Assembly (NCBI GenBank): GCA_949825025.1
Contig: OX463779.1
Location: 46,865,284-46,929,283, forward strand
Direction of reading: 5' to 3'
DNA: 64,000 nucleotides
Source of the DNA: Siphlonurus alternatus
Taxonomy: Eukaryota; Arthropoda; Insecta; Ephemeroptera; Siphlonuridae
Below the pieces are notes generated by a model. It saw nothing but the letters and a program-made list of their open reading frames with translations. It made no database searches and was not told where the DNA came from. Below are positions 23,272-34,690 of the stretch, piece after piece. A program made the position numbers and the translations under genes. The stretch's first letter is position 1, and each line of letters opens with the position of its first letter.

Positions 23272-24130
23272 CTGGAAGCTGGGGGAAATGCCCACGTAAA
23301 ATATATCGACTTGCCGTGAGAGGAGCGCGCGGGTGTGACGCACGGGGCGGCTCTCGCGGATCGTGAATCACGCGAGGAAAACCGCACAACCATCAGAAAT
23401 TGCAAGAGTCACGCGTATAACTATAGGTGTTGCAACCCTACCGACATTCCAGTGTGGAAGAGAATAATTAAATTTAAGTTCTTAAAACATCTTCATTTTT
23501 TTTTTAAGAAAAACGCATGAAAACTTAATTGAAAAAAATCTTTAAGTAAATATTGTATAACGGATTAATTTTTATTAAAATTATGTTAAGATTGTGTGGT
23601 AATTTAATTAATAATGCATGATGGTAATTACAAGCACTAACAGAGAAATAAAATTAACGCGTTGTAGCGCACGAAATATAATTAAGTGTAGCCAGCTATT
23701 ATTATCGCAGCATTATTAACTTTCCACATGTGATTCGTCATGTTTTCAGCATGCATCATGTGTACAAAATAATATAATTAATTCTTTATGTTACTTATAT
23801 ATATATAAATTGTTCAGTGTACGCTCAATCAGTAGAAATTAATTTTAAAACAAGAAATTAAAATTTAATATTATAAAACTCAATAATTTTAATGCAAAAA
23901 TTCTTCCAAATTTTATGTATGGTATTATATTTAATTGATTATATTATTAATTAATATTGTAATATAATTATAAATCGAAATTCTGGATTAAAATTTATTT
24001 CTAATAAATTATTTGGAAAGAATTTTTTTTTATATAAAATTTCCAACAATTACTTATTAATTGACTTTCCTAAAAACTAAAAAAGATAAGTTATTTTTTA
24101 ATTACATTGTATGAATTGTATCGTTCTTAC

Positions 24131-24300
24131 CTTTACCAATTGCTGGTACACAGGTCAAAGCATGGAGTTGTGCCAAGCACGCGGCCACCCTATGCGCAAG
24201 ACTGGACTAACTTGACTGGGGTACGGACGGTTTAGTCAGAAATCTAGAAGACCGCGCGCGGAGTCACAAAACACGCACTACACACGCACGCGCACTTTTT
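24131..24300 (-). other. probable first (non-coding) exon of the BTB-Psq gene
   Basis: Minus-strand sequence of higher GC than its surroundings ends in a consensus donor (GGTAAAG|gtaagaac, exon end 24131). The next suitable minus-strand acceptor is at 18317, before the BTB start codon, implying an intron of about 5.8 kb. The 5' limit is approximate, placed at the edge of the CpG-rich promoter block. Confidence 0.5.
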
Positions 24301-24530
24301 TCCACGCACCTTCGCTGCCACGACCTTTCATCGAAATGAGGAGTCACTCCCGAATATCAGCTAGCGAGTTGAAGGCCCACTGGAAGAGGGGGTGGGGCCG
24401 TCGATGGTAGCGGCGGCGGCGGGGAAGAAAGGGGGTTGCAACTCGCGGGACAAGAGGGGTGGGGGGAAAATCTTTAGGGGATATCAAACCAGCAGAGGGT
24501 AGGTTATCAGTTCGCGTGGTAAAGGATGAC
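24300..24530 (-). promoter_or_regulatory. CpG-rich promoter island of the BTB-Psq gene
   Basis: A GC-rich block with repeated GCCGCC/CGG triplets and GC-box-like G runs (GAGGGGGTGGGGCC on the plus strand). It lies directly upstream, in minus-strand sense, of the putative first exon, and the sequence on its far side drops back to high AT. No TATA box was identified with confidence. Confidence 0.45.
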
Positions 24531-26818
24531 AAAAAAAATATATATATTATAATAAAAGTTATGGTTTGATATTTGTAAAAATATAATATTATTCAAGTAT
24601 TTTAAACTAGCTGTTATCTCTCCTCATTTATTTAATAATAATTACTGATCTAAACGTTGATTATTAATTCAGCATGAAATTAATAAATGCCAACTTTTAT
24701 ATGTGTTTATATTTAAATCATTCGATTCAAAGAAGTAATTAACCCATTATGTACTAGCGATGCATTTTAGCATCACTAAACATCTTAATATAAGATATAT
24801 TTTATGCAACCATTTGTACATTGAGTTTGAAAAATATTGTTTCCTCAACAAATTGTATATAATTTTATTATTTCTACGAATGATAATAAAATAATAAAAA
24901 TATTTATTTGATATATTTTTATTTTAGATTCAAAACTTTAGCAGAATGGTTTAAATAATTTGGCCATCATACCTTATTCATGCAAAGCAATAAAATAAGA
25001 AATCCAAGCAAATTTTTTCTTGGTATTCAAAAGATGATCGTGTTTTTAATGAGGCACGATCGACTGCTCAGTCCCTTTTAGAACACACTTGATGGGTTCG
25101 CGGAAAGTATGGATATAAATATATTATTTATTATATATACGTATAGACATTAATTTTATTACATCAGTCTATTTTTACAGTAAATTTAAAGTAATTAGTA
25201 CACTTCATTATTAAATAAATGCATGTGATTAATTTTGAATTTTTAATATATATAATATGATTTTAAAATATATAATTTATAATTATATTCATGCAGTAGC
25301 TCAAAAAATTCGTTATCGCTATTAATTTTCATTAAGGTGACGAGATCGAGGTAGAATTATTATTGACTTTTTAATGAAAACAATTTATTGGAAAAAATAT
25401 AAAAAAATTATATTAATAAGTTTCTCACCCTCATTGATAAAATTAATTATTTTGTTAATTGATAAAATATATATCAAAGATGTATTATTTTATTCAATAT
25501 TTTAATTCCAAGTTAATATTTATTTTATAATATAAATCTGTTATGATTTATATTATGTATAATATATGTATATGTATATATGTATATGTAACATATGTAT
25601 ATGTTATGTACATCACATACTTGATGTACATAGAGTGATGATCGAGTCACAGTTCAATGATTAGATTTTCAATTTTGCATATGTGGTTTGTAGAGCTTCG
25701 AAATTTTTTACCTTGACCATGCATGATATAACTTGACAGCTTTTTGTATCTGGTGATGGTTATAATTAAGTTGCGATTAATTACTGTTTATTGTCAAATT
25801 TGTCAACCCTTCTGGGGGACAAAAAAAATACTTTTTACGGAATTTCACTGTAAAATCAAAGTGATGAAGAAGAAATGATCCGATGTGTTCAAAATTTTTA
25901 TTTTAGGGGTGAATTGACCTTGGAATTCATTAGTGCTACATTTTAATAATTAATAATAATAAAAATACTGAAAAATTGGGTTCCAATTAACTAAACCTAT
26001 AGAAATAAAAATCAAATTATAGTGTCTGATATTGCATGCCATTCAACCAAACTTAATTTCTTGCCTCAGGAACAGCGTTTAGATTTTTCCTTTTTTTTTT
26101 TTTTTTCACCCGGTTCCCATTAAAAAAAAATTAAGGGTATTGAAAATTTGTTCCCTAAATTCCTATGATGGAATGATAGTGACAAAAAAGAAGTTATATT
26201 TATTATTTGATGTGTTAATTGGAGCCCAATTTGTAATTAATAGTTGTTGTTGTTGTTTTTAAAATAGTACCAATTTGATTCAGAAAGTCACAACAATTTT
26301 AAAAAAATTGTAGATCGTTGAATAAAAATTCCATGAAAAATATATAAAAAATAGTTTACGATTTTTGGATTTGAGACCTACAGAATGATGGAAAAGCAAA
26401 TATCGCAACTCAACCACCAGAATCATAAAAAAAAGGTATCTCAACTATTGCAGGGTACAATAACATTTCAAAGCTCCAAACAACCCTTATTCAATGGAAA
26501 ATCCATAAACGAAAATGGCACATGAATTGTTAATAATCACTCTGATAAGATAAATTAAGAACGACGCAAAAATGATGAAAATATTTAATATCTATAAAGT
26601 GCATGGAGCTCCCAGCTTTTCCCCCTCCCCCCCCCCATCCTCCTTCCCACGCACGTGCAGACAGGTGGCTAGATATGGGAGAACAACCCCTATTTCCTGA
26701 TATTATTTTCGGACTCAACATCTGGGTGATATGTAACACTACTATAACACTGACATCACCAACAACATTGACTTAAGGTTCAAGAGACCTGATTTCCAAA
26801 TTTGATTTTTTGCATCTT
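24531..26818. other. AT-rich intergenic sequence
   Basis: Very AT-rich, with short (TA/TG) stretches around 25556-25620 (repeated TATGTATA). I see no gene, no long inverted repeat and no island. Confidence 0.6.
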
Positions 26819-27034
26819 TAGGGGGATTGCACACTGCCTCCGTATCGCATCGTATCGTAAGATAAAAATTTCAAAACCACGCCGGGTTCTAAATGAGAAA
26901 CTTACCGATGTCATGAGATACGAAACGAAGCTACATGTGTGCGCGCATATATACACCTGATCGCAAAGGTTCTTAATTTATTTATCATACGCTACGAAAT
27001 CATGCAATTCTGTGCTATATGTGAGACAGCCCTG
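26819..27034. mobile_element. possible decayed MITE
   Basis: Weak inverted ends (TTAGGGGGATTGCACACTG at left; CAGCCCTGAT at right) and paired inner blocks around ATCGTATCGTAAGATAAA. Too diverged for a firm call. Confidence 0.35.
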
Positions 27035-27328
27035 ATAACAAAATTACCTTTTACCAGAAGAAACTTGAAGACGACTGGTGCTTGACAACGCTAGTTGTGA
27101 TTTTGCTGCTGGACTGCGGAATTGCACAAGAACAAGCTGCACCCTGTTTTGTGCTGACACAAGAAGAGCCATCACCACCTTATTTACCCCCAGTACGAAG
27201 TCCTAGTCTGATAAATATGCTCTGCAAACGCGCACTTCGCATCCTCGTCACGCCATGCATCTATATTACTGCCCAATTGTTTGATTTGATGCAATAATAT
27301 CAATATTTTTGTAATAATTGTTTTGACA

Positions 27329-27512
27329 CATCGTCTTTCGTCCTGAATAATAAGCTTATATATATAATATCTGCCTACCATTGTATTGTTGCAATAATAC
27401 CTGATCTTTCAAGTGAGCGCAACGATGAGCTTTATTTTATACCGATTTATAGCTCATAATTGTGCTCACCTGAAATATCAGATAGCTCATTATTCCGGAC
27501 GAGGGACGATAT
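27329..27512. mobile_element. MITE family C, copy 1
   Basis: The right end ATAATGAGC..GGACGAGGGACGATAT and the left end ATCGTCTTTCGTCCTGAATAA are inverted copies. The interior has CAAGTGAGCGCAACGATGAGC, shared with the copy at 31682-31889. Confidence 0.7.
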
Positions 27513-27899
27513 ACGAAATCACCATGCAATGTCATACAGATATACAACTGATGAAAATAATAATTAGAATAATATACACATGATGTGTGTATGCATGCGT
27601 ATACATAAAATATTAATTATATAAAATATTTTATAATATAGAAAAGTATAGCTCATTCTTTTTCATTTAATTAAGTTGTATAATTTTCTTGATTTTTAAT
27701 ATTTATTTATAATTCTATGCCATGCCAAACTCATATACGATCTAATTTGTTAATTGTTTAATTGACAATAAAAATGATTTTATTTTCTAAACTATATATA
27801 TATTAAAAATTAAATAATATTGTAATAGGAGCTGATTTTTAGTTACCAAATCAATATTATGTATGCCAATTTTTTATTCTGTTGTTATAATTTTATATT

Positions 27900-27925
27900 C
27901 AGCCACCCCCTGGATCCGCGCCTGG
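27900..27925. repeat. solo end of a MITE family D element
   Basis: CCCCCTGGATCCGCGCCTG matches the terminal sequence of the elements at 41088-41254 and 63463-63615. No partner end was located. Confidence 0.4.
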
Positions 27926-28393
27926 TGATGCGAATATGCACCAATCAGCATAGACTTACCTCAATATGACGCGTGTTTTATACCTGATTTAATAGTATAT
28001 GAACTGACGTGTAAAAAAAATATTTGTTTTTATAGAAAAACAAAAGTACTTTTGTTATACATAAAAAAGTTTTTACTTTTGAAAACACGTCAAAAATGCT
28101 ATCTGTTAATCGCCATGCAAGTTGCAATGAAGGTCGTAATTACCTTCAGCTGGTGTAAATACCCTGCATGGTGGTAATTATCAAGTCAATCTGTCTGGGC
28201 TGTAATCTTGATCAGTTCTCAATCGTTTTGGACGTAAAATTATAATCTTAGATTTTACTTTTATATCTGTAAAAAAAATCTGTAACTTTTCCATCGCTGA
28301 TTTTAAAAGTATAAAAGGTCATATTATATTGTACATGATATATTGCGTTTTTAAATGTATAGTATATTATAAAAAAAAAATATATATTTTTAG

Positions 28394-28502
28394 TAAATTT
28401 GAGGTCTGTTCCTAAACCCTGCTCGGTGCACACTTTTACACCAGTTTCTTATACCAGCTCAGAGGGTGGGGTAGGGAGTGCAGTGCAAATGACGTCACGA
28501 TT
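28394..28502 (+). repeat. dispersed repeat family E, copy 1
   Basis: The blocks GGTCTGTTCCTAAACCCTGC, TGGGGTAGGGAGTGCAGTG and CAAATGACGTCACGATTT recur in the same order at 63895-64000. It contains a perfect CRE octamer at 28490-28497. Element class unknown. Confidence 0.65.
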
Positions 28503-30624
28503 TTTTTTTTCGTAAACTTGCTCTTGTAAAATCAGATAAAAACAGTAAAATTTGTATAATAACCAAAATGATACATAAAAATTAACAATTAATAAAATAA
28601 TCGCAATAATGTAGAACACAGTATCAAAACTGTTAAACGAAGTAAAAAAATTATAATTTATTCATAAAAATACTCATTAATTATTATCATATATATATTT
28701 ATATAAAAAAATATGATAATATAATATTTGCCACAGTTCACGCTAAGAAAAAATAAATACATAAAACATAGTTAGCGTGATATAGTAAAATTTTAAGGAA
28801 TCGTTGGATGTTATAATTTATTTAATCTTTTTAAAAAAAAACGTTCATACTAGAAACTGTTATAATAAAAGGTCAGTGGGAGGTTTTTTTGTCCAGCAAA
28901 ATTGTCCACAAAAAGATAATTCTAAAATGGTATTCCGCAGTTCAAGTTGATAATATGATACTTAAGCCAATCTTTATGCATGCAGAGTTATGAGATCTCA
29001 AGTCCGCTTGCCTCTTCTCGTGCAGTCATACTATCTGGACATGCGAGCTCACCACGGGACGCGAAACATTTCCCTATGTTCGCCCTAAATCACATTATAA
29101 AATCACTTCTCTCTTGACGACAAAAAAAAAATACAACACGCGAATGTCTACAAAAAAATTAAACTATCAGGCGAGACATGAAAATTATTACCTTATAGAT
29201 AAGGATAAGTATATGAGCTTAGACGGCTCGTGAGGCGTGCTTCATCATTAATACTTTATATTTTTATGTTTTTAAACATTGTTTTAAATATATAATAAGA
29301 ACATAAAAACCTATGGGTAACGTTTTATATATATTTTTATGTAAATTTTATATGAAATTTTATATATTAATTTATAAAAATAAATTCGATCAGTTAGTTA
29401 TAATTTTTTCAAATAATATATCATAAAACAGAGGAGGGGGGGGAGCAATAAGTATTAAGAAAAAATACATATGAGCGTTAATGGGTCCATTGAGCAACTC
29501 TCAATCTCCAGCATAAATTACGAAATCCCCCCCCCCTCTCACGTTTCATAAGCAGGTATTTTAATTTGCGTACATCTATAATCCCATGCGTATATATTAG
29601 AATCATTATAAAAATATAAATTAACAACGTACCTATAATAAACAAATTATAATTTCATCATTTTTTTTTTCTATTGAATTATAATTTTTAAACCATAAGA
29701 TTATTTTAATAATTTTATTATAATGGTAGGTATATCGCAAAATAAACATGAGCATGGCTATAATGCTAATGAAAGTGATTTTTCTGTGAGATGTTAGATA
29801 AGAAAATATTCACAGTTAGACGACAAAACGTCAAGGCATTTCGTGAGTCACATGATCCAGCATGCAAATCAGTTATATTTATATATTCACAATCGCATTT
29901 ATTAAAATTATTCAAGAAAACAATAAAAAAAAATAATTATTATATATATATAAAAAAGTTTTGGATAAAAATTATCTTTTTTATATTCGTGCGGGCTGCG
30001 AAGGGCACACGCGAGGAATTTTTATCCCCTATAACTGTGTGCGAGTTCTGCGGTGCACGCTATAGCTATGGAGGTTGACAAATTGTGACTCAATCGGGCA
30101 TCGAGGGAGACCGAGTGAGCAAGACTCGAGTGCAGACAGCCTCTCTCCTCTTTAATCTAATCAAATTTTGTCATGACCAAAATTGTACAGGCAAACCTTC
30201 AATGATGTATTTTGATAAATATCATATACAAATGTCAGTAATTTTAAAATAAATAATTATTATAGTAAAAATATATATATTTTTTTTTATTATTTTCTAA
30301 TGATATAATAAATAATATAAGTGTGAAGCCTGTATTTACACGATACAATTTTGCATAAAATTTTTCCTTTACAAGAAAATTTTATCTTCATATAAACAAA
30401 TGTTGCAAATGGATGAGTTGAAGTTTTCTTGTTTGAGAAAAATTGTATGGAAAATTGTAACGTGTAATATAAATATTATAAGCTTGAGATTCTCAAATAT
30501 CAAATCAATTTTCTTGTTATAATAATTTATCAATACATAAGTTATTTTTAATGATTTAAAGTTAAGCTACTTATACTCTGCTTTGCATTTTTTAAATAAT
30601 CTTACGTAATTAATATAATATTTT
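28503..30624. other. AT-rich intergenic sequence
   Basis: AT-rich with short homopolymers and a C8-9 run near 29528. A slightly GC-richer patch at 29980-30150 has no recognisable coding content. No gene is seen. Confidence 0.55.
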
Positions 30625-30802
30625 GGGGGGCATTCACAAAGCACTTTAACCCCAACTTTAGCCCCAAGTTTTATCCCTGGTACTAAACATGGTGCTAAAC
30701 CAGGGGCTAACCATGTATAACTCCTAGTTTAGCACCATGTTTAGTACCAGGGATAAAACTTGGGGCTAAAGTTGGGGTTAAAGTGCTTTGTGAATGTCCC
30801 CC
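30625..30802. mobile_element. near-perfect 178-bp palindromic MITE (family F, copy 1)
   Basis: From GGGGGCATTCACAAAGCAC to its mirror. The arms pair without visible mismatch for about 70 bases, leaving a centre of about 25 bases. The near identity of the arms suggests a young insertion or active arm homogenisation. A diverged relative is at 56059-56316. Confidence 0.88.
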
Positions 30803-30946
30803 ATTATGTTTCATACATGCATGCTCGTATACTTTCAACATAATAATAATTCATAATATTGATGATATTAATATAATGATGAAAGACACATTAATGAACT
30901 TCCTATGTGTTTCTTTCTGAGGTAAATTCGTTTCGCTTTCCATGCA

Positions 30947-31199
30947 CCCAGTGCAGTGATGCACTTCAGTGTGGTTCCCCAGGCTTTGGACATCACTTTG
31001 GTCCATTAAAAAGTAGAGATGTCCATCCTAACTGAGGTTTTCCACGGTTCCCTTAGTCTCACCTCAGCGAATGCTGGAACGCGTAACAGGCCGTGGCCAC
31101 CATATTTTCTATACCTTATCTCTTATCTCTATCCATTACCCCGCCGCGAGCTGTTACGCTCTTATATATAAGGATGTATCCCGGTAAAAAAAAAAAAAA
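30947..31199 (+). mobile_element. SINE-like A-tailed element, copy B
   Basis: Starts CCCAGTGCAGTGATGCACTT, contains GGTTCCCCAGGCTTTGGACA and AGTCTCACCTCAGCGAATGC, and ends in A13. Uninterrupted at the place where copy A carries the LINE insert. Confidence 0.72.
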
Positions 31200-31557
31200 G
31201 AAGAAAAATTCACTTCACATGCAGCTTTGCAAAATAATTTTTCACTGGAAAAAATAGCAAAGCTCGCATTTCAAATTCGACATTGAAATTTTCATAGTGT
31301 AATCCCATTGTTTTTATTTGGGCTGCAAAAAAAAAATCCCCGGCAGTATTAAGTTCCAGCTGTTATCAGCCAACTCAGGAGCAGGGAGAAGCCAGCATGT
31401 TGGTCTCACATCTACGTTGGTGTAATGCGTCGTCGCGTTGTTATCTGGCAAGCCAAGGTTCACGAGTCGAAAGTTCTGATCCTTCCAACAGCAAAAAAAG
31501 AAGAAGATCGGAGAGGTGTTGAGTATAGAATGTTCCGAAAAAAGCGCCACTAAATAA

Positions 31558-31977
31558 AGGTGCTTTTCCATGGAGCGATGTCTAGCGAGACCAGAAAGGC
31601 GCACTTGCTTTAATATTAAATGGTAGCCATCTTGGCGAAAAAAAAAAATCACTTCCTGATTTTATCACCAACATGACCGCCATATCGTCCCTCGTCCGGA
31701 ATAATGAGCTATCTGCATGCTTACCATGATTTCGTTGCTCAATCTTCTATATTTCAAGTGAGCGCAACAAAGAGCTTTATTTTATATTGATTTACAGTTC
31801 ATAATTGCGTTCACCTGAAGAAGCAGATAGCTCATTGCAACGAAATCTTGGTACGCAGATAGCTCATCATTCCGGACGAAGGACGATATATAATATGATA
31901 TTGAAGCAATTCCATCTTTTTCGCCCCGCCAAGCCCCGCCGGAGCCCCGCTCAATATCGCTCCATGGAAATGCACCT
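31558..31977. mobile_element. MITE family G, copy 1, carrying a nested family C element
   Basis: The ends are AGGTGCTTTTCCATGGAGCG and its near mirror TCCATGGAAATGCACCT. Flanks are TAA (31555-31557) and TGA (31978-31980), an imperfect 3-bp duplication. The inner arms hold AAGGCGCACTTGCTT and ACATGACCGCCAT. Comparison with the copy at 63376 shows that 31682-31889 was inserted later. Confidence 0.82.
31682..31889. mobile_element. MITE family C, copy 2, nested in family G
   Basis: Inverted ends ATATCGTCCCTCGTCCGGAA and its mirror, with shared inner block CAAGTGAGCGCAAC. The host element matches its sister copy on both sides of the insertion (GCCAT..GATATTGAAGCAA). Confidence 0.8.
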
Positions 31978-32288
31978 TGAAACATGAAGAGCAGACGACG
32001 CTGGTTTCTGCCTTGTATCGCCGCGGCTCGTGACACCGCGGGTAAACAAATCTGTTAGCTGCAGCATCAGCAGCAGGCTCGCGGTAGTACCATCAGTAGT
32101 AATTCTATGGGCGGCGGCCCAAAAGCTCCGAAATAGCGCACCGCAAGTCAGCGCGATCTTCTTCCCCCCTCGCGGTGTTGTCGCTTGGCCACTTTCAAAC
32201 CAGACATCGAACAAATTATTTGCTCGAATCTAGCGAGCTCTATTATTATGCTGTGTATAGTAGCGAAGCCAGATCATTGAAGGGTTGA

Positions 32289-32307
32289 GGGAGGGGGAGG
32301 GAGGGGG
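32289..32307 (+). other. G-quadruplex-forming motif
   Basis: Four G runs of 3, 5, 3 and 5 separated by single A bases. Loops of one base predict a very stable quadruplex. It is followed by further G runs near 32312-32330 and 32430-32442. No gene or promoter is identified next to it. Confidence 0.6.
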
Positions 32308-32864
32308 TTACAAGTGGTGGGAGGAAAGGGGTATGCCTCCTACTCCAAACGTATTTTACCCCCTATATAATGTGAAGAGAATTATAGGTATACCCCCCAC
32401 ATACTAGACAGCTATGCATCTGTACCGAAGGGAGGGGGGGGGGACTTCTAAGTTTTGGCAAAGTTTCTGTTAGTCAACATTTCTGCATGTGAATCACCTC
32501 GCTGACCTGACCTCTTGGTCACAACAAGTCGCGCTGCTGCCGATGTTATATTCTTCCAAACATATTTAATTTAGAATTTAAAATTACTTATGCCCTCATC
32601 AGGCTACCAAATTTATAATATAATTATATTATATAATTATATTATAATACTGCATGCAATAAAAACTATAAAAATGCGAAGTTTATATGTAATTTCTTTT
32701 GTTATACTTTACTATAAGGCATACAAGTATAACATTGCAAATAAAACATAATATTATTAGATCGTGATAATATGTTGTTCTTCTTTTTAAAGAAATTATA
32801 TACTATTTATAACATGATTTACATAACATATCTATGCAATATTATATGAACATGCATGAAACAT

Positions 32865-32872
<8 letters not shown>

Positions 32873-32934
<62 letters not shown>
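32873..32934. repeat. (TA)n microsatellite
   Basis: About 30 uninterrupted TA units. Confidence 0.95.
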
Positions 32935-32936
<2 letters not shown>

Positions 32937-33219
32937 CTATATAAAAGAAATAATTTGATTAGATTGTGACAATCTAATTAAACGATAATTCCAATTGTAT
33001 AATATATTATAATCATTAAAATGATAACATACTTTCATTTAAATAATTAATGCATAGGTATTTCTTTCAAACATATTTTTTTTAACTTGCACATTTCATA
33101 AATGTTACAATAATATTGCATTTTAAATATAAAAATAAATTTTCTAAAATGAAATCATGCATTGTTGGAATATTCTTTTGTTATTTAAAAATATTTGTTA
33201 TAATTGATAAAATTTCGCA

Positions 33220-33545
33220 ACATGCAACAACAGCTTCAAGGGATGTGGCTGCAATGGCTTCAGTATAGAACGACGTGGCAGAATGGCGAGACGACAGGAG
33301 GTTGGCATAAATGTTAATTGCAGTGGCTTGCAGCCAAGCTGTATGCATTGTGAAAGCACGGCGACACAGACGGAGGGGGGAGGGGGGGGGGCACAGCGAG
33401 CAATGCTCGCTACATGACCTATCCCACTACATATTACCACCACTGCTACCGCTCAACAACAGGCCGCCGCAGTACAGTACATTAATTATTATCTCAATGG
33501 TTTTATCATGTACTTCAGACTTTGCCAATGCTATAACATGAATTG
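33220..33545. promoter_or_regulatory. GC-rich island, candidate cis-regulatory element
   Basis: Mixed-composition sequence (rich in GCATG, GCAG and CGAC words) in an AT-rich region, with an interior G-run patch near 33375-33391. No inverted ends and no recognised protein. Function inferred only from composition and position. Confidence 0.3.
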
Positions 33546-33888
33546 TTAGTTTTTAGAGGCCGAAATGGCAACGGTCAAGTATTAAAAAACCCTCATCTGG
33601 TCCCGCCTCGTGACTACAGCTTGTACGTTCGAGGTTATTGTCTTCTTGATGACGTGGATATTGAGCAAGGTCCGGGACTTCTGTAACGATAATTAGCACG
33701 GAATGTGTGGAGCAAATCGTCATTAACTACGTACACGCTCAGTAATATAAACAGTAAATATGTAAATTATATTATAACATGCACATAATTAAAAGTTTAT
33801 TATGGATTGAAAAATTAGATTTTTGTGTTAAAACAAATTAAGTTGAAAAACGTGAATTATTGGTTAATGGTGTTCACCAAACTCACCA

Positions 33889-34690
33889 ATGATAAGTCAC
33901 TCATACGGCCGGCAGTCTGAGACGTCTGTTCGTCGTCGCAGATTGGTGCTCAAAAGGTCACTTGAGGTCACAGAAAGTACGTGTATCGGTCACTTTCCGA
34001 AAACATGCACAGCATGCGACTGCAACTCGCAATCTGAGGTTGCTACCTACAATATTGCGAGCAAACTGTTCTGGTGCTGCTTGGATGTTGCTGGCTGGCA
34101 AATCTTAGCAAGAACTGACGAGAGGAGCTCCTCGCCCCCTCCGCAAACTACCTCCCCCTTACCCCACCCCGCCCGACGTCGCCGACTTCGCCAGTCCGCC
34201 CGGCCTTGACTGCGAAAAACAAGAAAGCAAAAAAAAAAAAAAAGAAAAAAAAAAAAAAGGCTGCTGCTTTTGCTTTGCTGTTGTATGCGACTCGTTCCGC
34301 GAGTTTGCAGTCGCGACCTACGATAACGTATACTTACTTGAGGAGTAGGGGTTTGCGTCATGTAAAAATGACGTCAGTGCAACTGCGAACCAACCAGAGC
34401 TCGCGGATCTCAGCCATGACCTTGATCTAGCACAACCAGCTTGCGCTCAGCGGTCCGCGCACAATTCGCGATCGCCTCCCCCCTGCTGGCTACAACCACC
34501 TCCTCCCCTCAATCGGTGATGCACTTGGCAGCATTCCCGCCCGACAACTTCTTCTTACAGCCGTCGTCGTTGTAACGGTATTCGCATATGCCAAAACAAG
34601 CAAAAATGCATCAGTCCAGCAGCAGCAAACCACACACCTGATACTTCCGTCGTTCGTACTATGAGCTTGGGTCAAAGGTCAATTTCTAAA
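33889..34690. promoter_or_regulatory. GC-rich island bounded by DR4 and DR1 nuclear receptor sites
   Basis: An 0.8-kb island contains a perfect DR4 (AGGTCA at 33955-33960, CTTG, AGGTCA at 33965-33970), a DR1 (GGGTCA-A-AGGTCA at 34669-34681), a CRE octamer (34369-34376), a C-rich stretch and CpGs. On the minus strand there is a strong donor (TCAA|gtaagtat, exon end 34338). It could be a distal promoter or first exon on the minus strand, or an enhancer. No coding sequence is recognised. Confidence 0.4.

Noticed and set aside
23027..23520. Cluster of five overlapping frames rich in Arg/Pro/Lys
   Set aside because: They cross the right end of the 2.1-kb hAT-like element. GC-rich composition keeps all frames open and none resembles a known domain.
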